NCBI GenBank assembly: GCA_027307115.1
Contig: DAHUXN010000013.1
Location: 1 to 64,000, forward strand
Length of the DNA: 64,000 nucleotides
Direction: 5' to 3'
Source: Acidobacteriota bacterium
Lineage (GTDB): Bacteria > Acidobacteriota > Terriglobia > Acidiferrales > UBA7541
Part shown: positions 8,889 through 24,036 of the stretch, one piece after another
Position numbering within the stretch: position 1 is the stretch's first letter
Layout of the letters: each line of letters starts with the position of its first letter
Made by a program: the position numbers and the translations under genes
Notes under the pieces: generated by a model
The model's database searches: none
Told to the model about the DNA's origin: nothing
What the model saw: only the letters and a program-made list of their open reading frames with translations

Positions 8889-10022
8889 TCAAAAAGTTGG
8901 CCGTGCGGTATTATTGCCCGAAGCTTGGGCCGTGACCGGCACTGGCTGGTCAAAAACAACCGGCAATTTGCCAGGGATAACGACCTCGACGATGGTCCCG
9001 GGATTCGAGTTCCGGAGCTGCAATTCCCCGCCGAATTCCTTGACCCGCTGCCGCATCCCTCCGATGCCGATGCCGATGCTGTCTGGCCGGAACTCGGCAA
9101 CGTAGTCTGAAATGCCCTTGCCATCATCGCGCACGGTGACGACAACCTGGCCGTCTTGCTTAAGGATGGTCACCCATCCTTTGCGCGCGCCAGAGTGCCG
9201 AAACACGTTGGTGAGAGCCTCCTGCACGATACGGAAAACAGCAGTTTCCAATTCCGGCGCCATTCGCGGAAAACTGGAGGGCTGAACATCAAGGTCTGTC
9301 TCAATCCCGCTGCGTTTTGTGAATCCCTCCAGGTACCACTTCAGGGCGGCTCGCAGACCCACTTCGTCGAGCAGGGGAGGATGCAAGAGGTGAGATATGC
9401 TGCGGACTTGCTGGATCGTACGATCAATCAGCGTACTCACGTCGGCGGCCACTTGCTTTTTCGGCGCCGAGTGCTCCTGTTGCAGGATCCCATCCAACAT
9501 CATCTTAATCGCAACCAAGTCTTGGCCTAAGCCATCATGTAATTCGCGAGCGATTCGCCGCCGTTCTTCATCTTGGCTCGCGATTAAGCTGCTGGAGAGC
9601 CGGCGCAACTCCGAATTTAAGACCTCCAACTGATGCGTCTTGCGATGCAGTTCCGCAAAAACACTGACCTTTGCGCGCAACAACTCTGGGACGACAGGAA
9701 CGGAAATATAATCAACCGCTCCGCGCTGGTATCCCTTGAGGCGGTCGAGGTCCGTCAGGTGCACGGCAGAGATAAAAATAATCGCGGTCCTCTGAAATCG
9801 CGGATGCTGGCGGATCATCTCGGCCAGTTCAAAACCATCCAGTTCGGGCATGCTGACATCCATAAGGACGACTGCAATGTCCGTCTTCAGTAAGTGCTCA
9901 AGTGCTTCCCTGCCGGAATTTGCCTTAATCAGGTTCTCGCCCAATTCATTGAGAATGGCTTCATAGCTGAGCAGCTTGGCGGGTTGATCATCCACCATGA
10001 GTATGTTGGCCTTTTCCGGCAT
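8889..10022 (-). CDS. Receiver-histidine kinase fusion (NarX/DegS-type kinase)
   Basis: Two-component protein with an N-terminal receiver and a C-terminal HisKA_3 kinase. The receiver (residues 5-120) has DD at 11-12 and phospho-acceptor Asp55 (LMDVSMPELDG). The dimerisation helix carries His162 in ARELHDGLGQDL, the class that phosphorylates NarL-type regulators. The ATPase domain has an N-box (EALTNVFRHSG) and glycine boxes (DDGKGIS, GIGGMRQR). There is no membrane segment, so it is cytoplasmic. A strong Shine-Dalgarno (GGAGGAAGG) fixes the ATG at 10022; a longer frame to 10046 exists. It lies 61 bases downstream of the HAMP-array kinase and is probably co-transcribed. A NarL-like receiver encoded at 16155 is a natural partner. 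Confidence 0.9.
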   Translation of the reverse strand: MPEKANILMVDDQPAKLLSYEAILNELGENLIKANSGREALEHLLKTDIAVVLMDVSMPELDGFELAEMIRQHPRFQRTAIIFISAVHLTDLDRLKGYQRGAVDYISVPVVPELLRAKVSVFAELHRKTHQLEVLNSELRRLSSSLIASQDEERRRIARELHDGLGQDLVAIKMMLDGILQQEHSAPKKQVAADVSTLIDRTIQQVRSISHLLHPPLLDEVGLRAALKWYLEGFTKRSGIETDLDVQPSSFPRMAPELETAVFRIVQEALTNVFRHSGARKGWVTILKQDGQVVVTVRDDGKGISDYVAEFRPDSIGIGIGGMRQRVKEFGGELQLRNSNPGTIVEVVIPGKLPVVFDQPVPVTAQASGNNTARPTF

Positions 10023-10083
10023 GCAGTTCACCTTCCTCCGCCTCAATGAGTTCGAGCGCCTTACTATAGGCGCACGGTTTGAT

Positions 10084-15849
<5,766 letters not shown>

Positions 15850-16154
15850 ACTGGCCTCCGAACTGTTTGTGCATCGTCAAGCCGGAGATAAGTCCATCTC
15901 GGCCGTCTGCCGCGCACGTCCATTTCCTCACGCCTCATCCCAATCCTGACTTGCTTCACGATAGCTTGGAGGGTGGCATTTTGGCCCCGTCTTGAAGTAA
16001 GGATGCCTAATTTTCGTACCATGAAAGCTGTCTACAGGGCATACAGTGATTCCTGTATAAAGCGAAACAATACATACATTTCTGGTCTAGGAATGTTCTC
16101 CTCTTGTGATGTATGCTTCCGACATATGGTTTGGCACGGGGCCACTTTCATCGT
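15850..16154. other. Divergent intergenic region between HAMP kinase and receiver gene
   Basis: This 305-base stretch must carry promoters for both flanking signalling genes. An imperfect inverted repeat (TACAG ... CTGTA) lies around 16033-16055, and the half nearer the receiver gene is AT-rich. No gene of credible composition is seen. Confidence 0.4.
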
Positions 16155-16550
16155 ATGGTAACGGTGCGAATTTTAATCGCTGACGACCATGAATTCGTCA
16201 GGCGAGGAGTCCGGGCTCTCTTGGAGTCTCGCGACGGCTTTGAGGTGTGTTTCGAAGCGGCAAACGGTCAGGAAGCCGTTGAGAAGGCCCGGGAACTGAG
16301 GCCCGACCTGATCATTTTAGATATCACTATGCCTATTTTGAGCGGCTTTGATGCCGCTCGAAAGATTAAAGAATTCTCCCCTGAAACACCCATTGTGATT
16401 TTGAGTATGCATCGCGACAAAGAGTACATGGAAGAGGCGCAGAAGATAGGCATACAAGGTTATGTGCGCAAATCGCAAGCGGCGTTGACTCTCGTGACTG
16501 CGGTCGACGCGGTTCTTCAGGATCAGACCTTCTTTCCTGCCGAATTGTGA
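16155..16550 (+). CDS. Single-domain response regulator (NarL-type receiver without output domain)
   Basis: The 131-residue protein is a complete CheY-like receiver: acidic pair DD at 10-11, phospho-acceptor Asp56 (LIILDITMP), Ser of VILSM, and Lys of YVRKSQ. Sequence style (ILIADDHEFVRRGVRALLES) is that of NarL/FixJ regulators, yet the protein ends after the receiver with no LuxR-type HTH. The stop codon is clear and the following bases do not resume an HTH in another frame. It may be a phosphate sink or a protein-binding switch for the two kinases encoded divergently. ATG 16155 is preferred over 16113 because homology starts there. Confidence 0.85.
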   Translation: MVTVRILIADDHEFVRRGVRALLESRDGFEVCFEAANGQEAVEKARELRPDLIILDITMPILSGFDAARKIKEFSPETPIVILSMHRDKEYMEEAQKIGIQGYVRKSQAALTLVTAVDAVLQDQTFFPAEL

Positions 16551-16729
16551 CATTGCTGGGCCGCAGCACCCCGAAATTACAAACCCCTTCCACAAATAGC
16601 CCGATTGACACAAATGCCAGCAACAAACTAACTCGCTCGCGTGCGTGACGTCACAGGGGCATTCTAAGGCATGTGTGATACAAGTTTCGCTGCAGCTCAA
16701 TCCATAATTTCGGCGTACACTTAGCCCAC

Positions 16730-17614
16730 ATGATGCGATTGAAAAATACGTTGGGCGCCTGTACATTTCTGTTCGGTACCCTGGTTCTGCTTCCGGCGGC
16801 AGGCCGCTCCGATTTCAATCATCATGTCGCGCACATGAAGGCCGCGATTACAACGACACAGAACGCCCAGGACGAAAGCTCCGAGCGTGTTCGCGTTGCC
16901 GCTGGAGAGTATCAAATTCTCGAGGGGGCCAATGTCGGTGAAATCGGCTCATACGCTCCGGGGGTGTATAACTTCCGGGAATCGTGGACGCTTTGGCGAT
17001 TAGCAAATGGCAGCTTTGACGTGGAAGGGGAAAGGGAATACGAATCGCCGAAAGACGAGCTGCATAGCAATCGATTTTCGGTTCATCTTTCGCCGGATTT
17101 CCGCACCCTGGGCGTGAAGGAATTCAGAAAGCTGCGCTGGAGACCGGATTCGGGGCCGCTCAGTTGCGAATTTCAGCCGGCAGAAATGATTTGTACTTCC
17201 AGCGCGAAAGATCCGAGCCAATCTGTCGATCTAAACGTGCCGATGAAAGACGCATATGGTTTCCTGTGGCCGATTTCCGCCTTTTCGTTGAGCAACATCA
17301 CGCGTCGCGCCGCGAAGATCCACGACAAATTAACTCCTGTCCAACTGGTGACCGTTGAAGAGCCAAGTCCACGGAACCCGGTTTTTGTGTCTACACTGGA
17401 CGGGAACGTGAAATACCTTACACAACAGGAGATTACTTTGGCGGGTAAGAAATGGCGCGCGGACAAATTCGAATTGAAAGTCCCGCTGCATCCCGCGTTC
17501 ATCATCTGGACGTCGACGGTAGGTTTGCTGCTGCGGTTTGCCCCAGAGAGCAAGAGCATGCAAGCCGCAGAGGGTTTGCAGTTAGTTCACTTCCAGCAAG
17601 ACGTGAATTTCTGA
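16730..17614 (+). CDS. Secreted protein of unknown function
   Basis: The 294-residue product has an N-terminal signal peptide (short basic start, hydrophobic CTFLFGTLVLLPAAG, small residues near 25). The rest is soluble and beta-rich with alternating polar residues (VEGEREYESP, FSVHLSPDFRTLGV). I do not recognise a family; the pattern of extended strands resembles periplasmic or outer-membrane-associated lipid-binding folds, but this is weak. ATG codons at 16730 and 16733 are equivalent. It stands alone between the receiver gene and the usp promoter region. Confidence 0.65.
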   Translation: MMRLKNTLGACTFLFGTLVLLPAAGRSDFNHHVAHMKAAITTTQNAQDESSERVRVAAGEYQILEGANVGEIGSYAPGVYNFRESWTLWRLANGSFDVEGEREYESPKDELHSNRFSVHLSPDFRTLGVKEFRKLRWRPDSGPLSCEFQPAEMICTSSAKDPSQSVDLNVPMKDAYGFLWPISAFSLSNITRRAAKIHDKLTPVQLVTVEEPSPRNPVFVSTLDGNVKYLTQQEITLAGKKWRADKFELKVPLHPAFIIWTSTVGLLLRFAPESKSMQAAEGLQLVHFQQDVNF

Positions 17615-17693
17615 AACGAGAAACTTCCCCAACGTAGCGCGGATTCTGCATTCCTATTCGACGCATTAGTTGGGTTTACGTGCACCAGCCGAG

Positions 17694-17707
17694 GTGACGC
17701 TGGTCAC
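17694..17707. promoter_or_regulatory. CRP/FNR-type box upstream of usp
   Basis: GTGA-N6-TCAC dyad (GTGACGCTGGTCAC) 95 bases before the usp ATG. It matches the boxes near the crp/fnr gene at 27784 and 27806. No convincing -10 hexamer lies at class II distance, so its exact role is unclear. Confidence 0.55.
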
Positions 17708-17801
17708 GGTGGGGTGGTTCCCGCCTTGCGAAACTGTGCTCATAGACAATTCTTGTTGGGAGGCCAGAGAGGCCTCAAAGGAAATAGATGAGAGGCACAG
17801 A

Positions 17802-18689
17802 ATGAAACTTCTACTGGCAATCGATTCGTCCAGCGCGTCGCAACACGTGATCGCCGAGGCGGCCGCGCGTCCATGGCCCTCCGGAACGAGGTTTTGCGTT
17901 CTTCATATCGTGGATGTTTTGGGCATGGGGCGGTCGTTGGCCATGATCGATGAAGAAAAACGCTACGGGCAGACTCTCGTCGCAGCTGCGGCTGAGAAGT
18001 TGGTTCGTGCTGGGCACGAAACAAACACGGACGTTTTGGTCGGCTTCCCGCGAAAGGCCGTCGTGCAATACGCCAAGGAATGGGGGGCTGACTTTGTCAT
18101 GGTTGGCTCGCATGGCCAGGGTGCTCTCTCGCGGTTTCTACTGGGCAGCGTAGCACAAGCAGCGCTTCACACCGCGCCATGTTCCGTTGAAGTTGTCCGC
18201 CGAGGGATTCACGAACCTCCTTCACGGCGGGGAATGAAAATACTGCTTGGGACGGACGGCTCTGACGGCGCCTCGGTTGCCGTGAAATCAGTGGCGAATC
18301 GCCCGTGGCCTGCGAGCACTCAAGTCAAGATAATCAGCGCAGTCCAGTTGCTCGTGCCGGGAAATGAGCTGATGATGTCGTCGTCCTCCCCCATTTATCC
18401 AACAAGTCTCCTTGAAGAGGTGTGGGATGAGGTCCGTAGCAGTGCGCACGAAGCGGTCGCCGAGGCGCGAAAGACGCTGGAAGCTGCAGGGATGAAGATC
18501 GTGCCGGGCGAAACGACGCCAGAGGGAGACCCCCGGATAGTCTTGCTTGCGCAAGCGAAGGAATGGGACGCGGACTTAATCGTTCTTGGTTCGTATGGGC
18601 GTCGCGGGATGGACCGTATACTCATGGGAAGCGTTTCGGAATCAGTGGCACTGCACGCCCATTGCTCCGTGGAGATCATTCGAGGGTAG
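17802..18689 (+). CDS. Tandem-domain universal stress protein (UspA family)
   Basis: The 295-residue cytoplasmic stress protein is made of two UspA folds (about 1-140 and 145-295). Each ends with the ATP-binding signature G-2x-G-9x-G-S/T: GSHGQGALSRFLLGS in the first, GSYGRRGMDRILMGS in the second. Both domains therefore look able to bind ATP. The two start alike (KLLLAIDSSSAS and KILLGTDGSDGA). The ATG at 17802 is preceded by GAGAGGCAC; the open frame runs further upstream without homology. It is followed 25 bases later by the metal ATPase gene and preceded by a CRP/FNR box, so induction by energy or oxygen limitation is likely. Confidence 0.9.
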   Translation: MKLLLAIDSSSASQHVIAEAAARPWPSGTRFCVLHIVDVLGMGRSLAMIDEEKRYGQTLVAAAAEKLVRAGHETNTDVLVGFPRKAVVQYAKEWGADFVMVGSHGQGALSRFLLGSVAQAALHTAPCSVEVVRRGIHEPPSRRGMKILLGTDGSDGASVAVKSVANRPWPASTQVKIISAVQLLVPGNELMMSSSSPIYPTSLLEEVWDEVRSSAHEAVAEARKTLEAAGMKIVPGETTPEGDPRIVLLAQAKEWDADLIVLGSYGRRGMDRILMGSVSESVALHAHCSVEIIRG

Positions 18690-18714
18690 TGCAGACGGGA
18701 GAGCCCATCGGATC

Positions 18715-20628
18715 GTGAGTTCGGTCTCCAAGGTCGAGAGAGAGCTCCCGCTAAAGAGAAGCGTGCGCCTGTCGCCTACTCACATGAGAACGCTGCTTGG
18801 TCGCTGGACCGGAGCGCCGGCAATTTCCGTTCTGACTGTCATTGCTATTTTTCTTCATTTGATTTTTCGCTATGCGCTGGGGACCACCCGGACGATTTAT
18901 CTTGCTCCGCTGATTGCCGTCCTAATTTTTGGAGGCATTCCGCTTGTTGTTACGTTGACCAAGAAAGCGTTCGCACGGGAATTTGGCTCGGATTTGCTCG
19001 CTGGAATTTCAATCGTTACCGCTGTGCTGCTCGGAGAATATCTGGTTGGGGCAATCGTCGTGCTGATGCTTTCGGGAGGTACGGCGCTCGAGGAGCTTGC
19101 ATCCCGGCGCGCGTCGTCGGTGCTCGATGCGTTGGCGAAACGCATTCCTCAGATCGCGCATCGCAAAGCGGGCGCGGCTATTTCCGACGTGCCGCTCGAC
19201 GCCGTCGCGGTCGGGGATGTGTTGGTCGTATTCCCGCATGAAATTTGCCCGGTAGACGGCGCGGTCATCGAAGGCCACGGAAAAATGGATGAGGCGTATT
19301 TGACGGGCGAGCCATTCGAAATCTCGAAAACTCCCGGCTCGCTGGTGCTCTCCGGCGCTATCAATGGCGACTCGGCGTTGACGATTCGAGCCGAGAAGCT
19401 GGCGGTGGATTCGCGATACGCAACCATCATGCGCGTAATGCAGGAGACAGAGCAGAAACGGCCGCGACTCCGGCGCCTGGGCGACAAACTGGGCGCGTGG
19501 TACACGCCGATTGCACTGCTTCTCGCCATTGGCACCTGGGCAGCGACGCAGGAGTCTCGTCGTTTTCTAGCCGTATTGGTTGTTGCGACGCCCTGTCCGT
19601 TGCTGATTGCCATTCCTGTTGCAGTGATTGGCGCCATTTCCCTTTCCGCGCGCCGCGGAATCATCATCAAGAATCCCGGCGTGCTGGAGGAGATTGATCG
19701 TTGCCGGACTCTGATTTTCGACAAGACGGGAACGCTCACATACGGAAAACCGAAACTGTCTGAAATAAAGTGTGCCGATGGTTATGAACGCAAGGATGTT
19801 CTTAGGCTAGCGGCTAGTTTGGAGGTCTATTCGAAGCACCCGCTCGCCATGGCCATTCTCGATGCCGCCCGAACGGAGGGACTGCGGACGGAACCCGTTT
19901 CGGAAATCAGCGAGCGTCCGGGCGAAGGCTTGCGAGGGACAGTAGGAGACCGGAAAGTTCTGATCACAGGCAGGAATAAAGTCGCAGTGCAGAAGGGAAA
20001 GCTGCCCGCGGTTGCGCCTGGACTGGAATGCCTGGTGTTTCTCGATGGCGATTTCGCAGCGGCGTTTCATTTCCGCGACGCGCCGCGCAAGGACAGCCGG
20101 CTCTTCCTGGAACATTTGAAACCGCGCCATGCGATCAGCAAGGTAATGCTCGTCTCCGGGGACCGTGAATCCGAAGTCCGCTATCTGGCGGGAATCGTCG
20201 GAATAAGAGAAGTGCATTCAGCGAAGAGCCCGGAAGAAAAAGTGGAAATTGTGCGCGAAGAAGCGAAGCGGCAGAAAACGCTTTTTGTTGGCGACGGGAT
20301 AAATGACGCGCCCGCGATGCAAGCGGCTACTGTGGGTGTGGCTTTCGGCTTGAGCAGTGATATCACTTCGGAAGCGGCTGACGCGGTCGTGATGGAGACT
20401 TCGCTGGGGAAAGTGGATGAACTGATGCATATTGGCCGCCGGATGCGGCATATCGCCCTGGAGAGCGCTGTCGGCGGCATGGCGCTTAGCGTAGGGGGGA
20501 TGCTCGCGGCAGCCTTAGGTCATCTTCCGCCGGTCGGGGGGGCGATCGCGCAGGAAGTGATTGATCTCCTCGCCGTTTTGAACGCTGTGCGCGTTGCCTT
20601 GCCGTTCAAGGTCCTGACCGATTTCTAA
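18715..20628 (+). CDS. P1B-type heavy-metal-transporting ATPase with TPCP motif
   Basis: Membrane pump that exports transition metal using ATP. It has the phosphorylation site DKTGTLT (Asp about 336), the HP motif of P1B ATPases (SKHPLAMAI), the hinge GDGINDAPA, a TGEP actuator motif (YLTGEP), and a membrane metal site TPCP (about 292-295). TPCP is the mark of the small P1B-5 group, tied in a few cases to Ni/Fe export; CPC (Cu) and SPC (Co/Zn) are excluded. There is no N-terminal HMA metal-binding domain: helices start almost at once. Start is uncertain: GTG 18715, GTG 18762 or ATG 18784. It probably shares the usp transcript. Confidence 0.87.
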   Translation: MSSVSKVERELPLKRSVRLSPTHMRTLLGRWTGAPAISVLTVIAIFLHLIFRYALGTTRTIYLAPLIAVLIFGGIPLVVTLTKKAFAREFGSDLLAGISIVTAVLLGEYLVGAIVVLMLSGGTALEELASRRASSVLDALAKRIPQIAHRKAGAAISDVPLDAVAVGDVLVVFPHEICPVDGAVIEGHGKMDEAYLTGEPFEISKTPGSLVLSGAINGDSALTIRAEKLAVDSRYATIMRVMQETEQKRPRLRRLGDKLGAWYTPIALLLAIGTWAATQESRRFLAVLVVATPCPLLIAIPVAVIGAISLSARRGIIIKNPGVLEEIDRCRTLIFDKTGTLTYGKPKLSEIKCADGYERKDVLRLAASLEVYSKHPLAMAILDAARTEGLRTEPVSEISERPGEGLRGTVGDRKVLITGRNKVAVQKGKLPAVAPGLECLVFLDGDFAAAFHFRDAPRKDSRLFLEHLKPRHAISKVMLVSGDRESEVRYLAGIVGIREVHSAKSPEEKVEIVREEAKRQKTLFVGDGINDAPAMQAATVGVAFGLSSDITSEAADAVVMETSLGKVDELMHIGRRMRHIALESAVGGMALSVGGMLAAALGHLPPVGGAIAQEVIDLLAVLNAVRVALPFKVLTDF

Positions 20629-20694
20629 GGTGCAAGCTCGCGCGCCGTTTCATACAATCCACGCAGCGTTTATAAGGGAGAGGTTAACGAAACG

Positions 20695-23388
20695 ATGGGC
20701 CGTACCGCGCTTGAGTGCTTCTTCGCTCCGAATTCCGTTGCCGTCGTCGGTGCCACGGATCGTCCGGGCAGCGTCGGACGCACCGTTCTTTCCAATCTTC
20801 GCCACGGAAAGTTCCCAGGCAAGGTTTATGCCGTCAATCCCAATCGTACACAGGTTCTTGGCCTTCCTTGCTACGCGAACATCGGCGCCGTTGAAGAGAA
20901 AGTTGACGTAGCCGTGATCGTCACGCCAGCGCCGGTCGTGCCAGGCATCGTCCGGGAATGCGTTGATGCAGGTGTGCGCGCAGCCACCGTGATTTCGGCC
21001 GGCTTCAAGGAACGCGGTGAGGCGGGCGCGGAACTCGAACGCCAGATTCAGGCGGAACTTCGCCGCGGAACCATGCGCCTAATCGGTCCCAATTGCCTTG
21101 GCATGATGAACCCGATTCTGGGCTTGAACGCGACCTTCGCGGAGAATATAGCGAGGCCCGGGAATGTCGCGTTTCTCAGCCAAAGCGGCGCGCTGCTGAC
21201 CGCGATCCTCGATTGGAGTTCGCAGGAAGAACTTGGATTCAGCGCCATTGTTTCCACGGGGTCCATGCTCGACGTGGGCTGGGGGGATCTGATTTCCTTC
21301 TTCGGGGAGGATCCCAAGACGCAGAGCATCCTGCTGTATATGGAGTCCATTGGAGAAGCACGCAGCTTCCTTTCTGCCGCGCGCGAAGTGGCCCTCAACA
21401 AACCGATCATTGTCATTAAGGCCGGACGCTCAGAAGCCGCATCGCACGCGGCGAGTTCGCACACGGGTGCGCTCAGCGGAAGCGACGAAGTCTTCGATGC
21501 GGCCTTCAGGCGATGTGGCGTTCTGCGCGTTCAGAGTATTTCAGACCTCTTTTACATGGCGGAAGTCATGGGCAAGCAGCCGCGCCCGCTTGGGCCCCGG
21601 CTCACGATCTTGACGAATGCGGGTGGGCCCGGCGTCTTGGCTACAGACGCACTTGTCGCCACGGGGGGTAAACTTGCCCCAATGTCCGAAGAAGCGATGA
21701 TTGCCTTCAACAAAATTCTCCCGGTGGATTGGAGCCACAACAACCCAATTGACATTCTCGGCGACGCCGACCCGGAGCGCCTCGCTCGCGCGCTAGAGGT
21801 TGCGGTCGGCGATTCCAGTAGCGACGGTCTGCTGGTGATTCTGGCTCCTCAAGGGATGACAGATCCGGCGCGCATGGCCGAGAAACTGACGCCGTATTCG
21901 AAGAGTAAAAAGAAGCCAGTGCTGGCGAGTTGGATGGGTGGCAAAGCGGTTGCGGAGGGCAGATCCATTCTCAATAATGCGGGCATTCCGACTTTTACCT
22001 ATCCGGACACAGCCGCCCGCGCGTTCAACTACATGTGGCGTTTTAGCTATAACCTTCGAGGCTTGTATGAAACTCCCGCCGTGGCGGAAGAACCAGAAGC
22101 GGGAGAGCCAATTCGCAGGAAGGTGAAGGAGATTTTCGACCGAGTGTTAGCTTCAAACCGCTCCCTTTTGACGGAAATTGAATCGAAAGAAGTGCTGGAT
22201 CTTTACGGGATCCCCACCGTTCAAACAACTCTGGCGCAAAGCGAAACCAGAGCCGTGGAGCTGGCGCGGGCAATAGGTTTTCCCGTGGTCCTGAAAGTCC
22301 ACTCAGAAACTCTGACGCACAAGACCGATGTGGGCGGCGTAAAACTTAATCTTCAAAACGAAGAGTCCGTTCGGCAGGCCTTTCAATCCATTCGATCTTG
22401 TGTAGACGCGAAGGCTGGCGCGGGTGCGTTTCTGGGAGTCACGGTCCAGCCGATGATCCGGTTGGAAGGGTACGAGCTCATATTGGGAAGCAGCGTAGAC
22501 GCGCAATTCGGTCCAGTAATCTTATTCGGATCCGGCGGACAACTCGTCGAAGTGTATAGGGATCACGCGCTCGCGCTTCCGCCGCTCAATACAACGCTGG
22601 CCCAGCGCCTGATGGAGCAAACGCGAATATTCGGCGCGCTCAAGGGGACTCGAGGGCGCGGGGCGGTAGATATGGCCGCGCTCGAGCAGGTTTTGGTCCG
22701 CTTCAGTCGATTGCTTGTTGATCAACGCCGGATCAAGGAAATGGATATCAATCCCCTGCTCGCATCGTCAAGCAATCTGCTCGCTCTTGACGCGCGAATT
22801 GTTCTCTATGGACCGCAGGTTGCTGATAAAGATCTTCCTCGCTCGGCGATCCGGCCCTATCCGGCGCGCTACATGTCGCGATGGAAAATGAAAAATGGGG
22901 AAGAGGTTCTCATTCGGCCAATCCGGCCCGAAGACGAGCCGCTCATGGTGAAATTCCACGAGACTCTTTCCGAGAAGAGTGTCTATCTGCGTTATTTTCA
23001 CATGGAAAACTTGGGCGCTCGTGTCGCCCACGATCGCTTGATTAGGAAATGCTTTATTGACTATGACCGGGAGATGGCGCTGGTGGTGGATCGAGCGGCA
23101 CCGGATACAGGCCGTCATCAGATTCTGGGCGTTGGACGTTTGAGCAAGTCACGCGACGCCAAGGAAGGTGAAGTGGCGGTCCTTGTAAGTGACCGCTATC
23201 AGAATCTTGGTTTGGGGACCGAGTTGGTAAGCCGGTTAATCCAGGTCGGGCGCGATGAGGAACTCCAGGAAATCGTGGCGAATATACTTCCTGAAAATGT
23301 TGCCATGCAGGGGCTGGCAAATCGCTTCGGTTTCAAGGTACGGCAAGCCGCCGAGCCCGGAACAGTCGTCGCAGTTCTGAATCTGTAG
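20695..23388 (+). CDS. Acyl/acetyl-CoA synthetase (ADP-forming) fused to GNAT acetyltransferase
   Basis: The 897-residue fusion contains a CoA-binding Rossmann domain (about 8-135), succinyl-CoA ligase-like domains (about 150-460) with the conserved phospho-His in [11 protein letters not shown] (about 256), an ATP-grasp domain (about 480-700; [22 protein letters not shown]) and a C-terminal GNAT domain (about 730-890; [12 protein letters not shown]). With all ADP-forming motifs intact, acetyl-CoA + ADP + Pi conversion to acetate + ATP is plausible. In many homologues (Pat type) the GNAT part acetylates lysines of acetyl-CoA synthetase instead. The start at 20695 follows GGGAGAGG. Its neighbours phosphoketolase and acetate kinase also deal in acetyl units. 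Confidence 0.9.
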   Translation: MGRTALECFFAPNSVAVVGATDRPGSVGRTVLSNLRHGKFPGKVYAVNPNRTQVLGLPCYANIGAVEEKVDVAVIVTPAPVVPGIVRECVDAGVRAATVISAGFKERGEAGAELERQIQAELRRGTMRLIGPNCLGMMNPILGLNATFAENIARPGNVAFLSQSGALLTAILDWSSQEELGFSAIVSTGSMLDVGWGDLISFFGEDPKTQSILLYMESIGEARSFLSAAREVALNKPIIVIKAGRSEAASHAASSHTGALSGSDEVFDAAFRRCGVLRVQSISDLFYMAEVMGKQPRPLGPRLTILTNAGGPGVLATDALVATGGKLAPMSEEAMIAFNKILPVDWSHNNPIDILGDADPERLARALEVAVGDSSSDGLLVILAPQGMTDPARMAEKLTPYSKSKKKPVLASWMGGKAVAEGRSILNNAGIPTFTYPDTAARAFNYMWRFSYNLRGLYETPAVAEEPEAGEPIRRKVKEIFDRVLASNRSLLTEIESKEVLDLYGIPTVQTTLAQSETRAVELARAIGFPVVLKVHSETLTHKTDVGGVKLNLQNEESVRQAFQSIRSCVDAKAGAGAFLGVTVQPMIRLEGYELILGSSVDAQFGPVILFGSGGQLVEVYRDHALALPPLNTTLAQRLMEQTRIFGALKGTRGRGAVDMAALEQVLVRFSRLLVDQRRIKEMDINPLLASSSNLLALDARIVLYGPQVADKDLPRSAIRPYPARYMSRWKMKNGEEVLIRPIRPEDEPLMVKFHETLSEKSVYLRYFHMENLGARVAHDRLIRKCFIDYDREMALVVDRAAPDTGRHQILGVGRLSKSRDAKEGEVAVLVSDRYQNLGLGTELVSRLIQVGRDEELQEIVANILPENVAMQGLANRFGFKVRQAAEPGTVVAVLNL

Positions 23389-23430
23389 CCCCCGTCCGTT
23401 AGACCTTGTAACTAAGCACTTTTGTGTCCC

Positions 23431-23494
23431 GTGACGAGCGTCACAGTCACAAGTGACACAGATCATCGCCCCCAGTGGCTCCTGCTGCTATAAA
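23431..23494 (+). promoter_or_regulatory. Promoter with tandem CRP/FNR-type boxes for the Hsp20-like gene
   Basis: GTGACGAGCGTCAC (23431-23444) is a perfect GTGA-N6-TCAC dyad. GTGACACAGATCAT (23453-23466) is a near-perfect second box centred 22 bp downstream. A good -10 hexamer TATAAA lies at 23489-23494. If its first base is -12, the second box centres at -41.5 and the first at -63.5, the usual class II plus upstream arrangement of CRP/FNR activators. The coding start is 42 bases further on. Confidence 0.65.
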
Positions 23495-23536
23495 CGCATT
23501 GAACGGTGAAGTGGGCGGAACAAAAGGGGGAACACA

Positions 23537-24022
23537 ATGACGGACAAGCCACCAACTGCGGAGCCCGTCGAAGCACGGGCCCCGAATGTGAAAATTGGGA
23601 ATGCGACGGAGTGCTCCAAGTCAATTTTGGACGCTGTAGCAAAGCGTGCCTACGAAATTTATGAACGCTCAGGGTGCCAGCCGGGCTCTGATCGCAAAAA
23701 CTGGTTTCTGGCTGAGAGTGAAATCATCAAGCCTCTCAATTGTGGGCTTTTGAAATCGAAAGAGGGCATTACCGTCTCGATATGCCGTTCTTCGCTTGGT
23801 GCGAAGGATATTGACATTTGCGTTGAACCGCATCGCTTGATCGTTATGGCGCGCAACGACTCGAATTCGATGATTGGGCCAACCGCGGTTTATCGAGTGC
23901 TTCCCTTGGCAGACGAAATCGAACCATCCTCCTTGAAGCTAAGAGCGCATGGACGTGTGCTGGAGATCAAGTTGAGTAAAGCCGCCGCAAACAAGAGAGC
24001 TCTTCTTGCCAAGGCCGCGTGA
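23537..24022 (+). CDS. DUF2934 / Hsp20-like fusion protein
   Basis: The 161-residue protein has an N-terminal DUF2934 motif (residues about 33-60: AYEIYERSGCQPGSDRKNW followed by an acidic helix) joined to an alpha-crystallin/p23-like beta sandwich (about 75-155; KDIDICVEPHRLIVMA, VYRVLPLADEIEPSSL, GRVLEIKLSK). The second part suggests a small heat shock protein-like holdase, though the usual I-X-I tail is missing. A strong Shine-Dalgarno (AGGGGG) precedes the ATG. It is a single-gene unit with its own tandem-box promoter. Confidence 0.75.
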   Translation: MTDKPPTAEPVEARAPNVKIGNATECSKSILDAVAKRAYEIYERSGCQPGSDRKNWFLAESEIIKPLNCGLLKSKEGITVSICRSSLGAKDIDICVEPHRLIVMARNDSNSMIGPTAVYRVLPLADEIEPSSLKLRAHGRVLEIKLSKAAANKRALLAKAA

Positions 24023-24036
24023 TTTAGAGTTTGCGG

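Noticed and set aside
16645-16654. GTGACGTCAC palindrome as a CRP/FNR box
   Set aside because: The half-sites are separated by 2 rather than 6 bases, so the geometry does not fit the other boxes.
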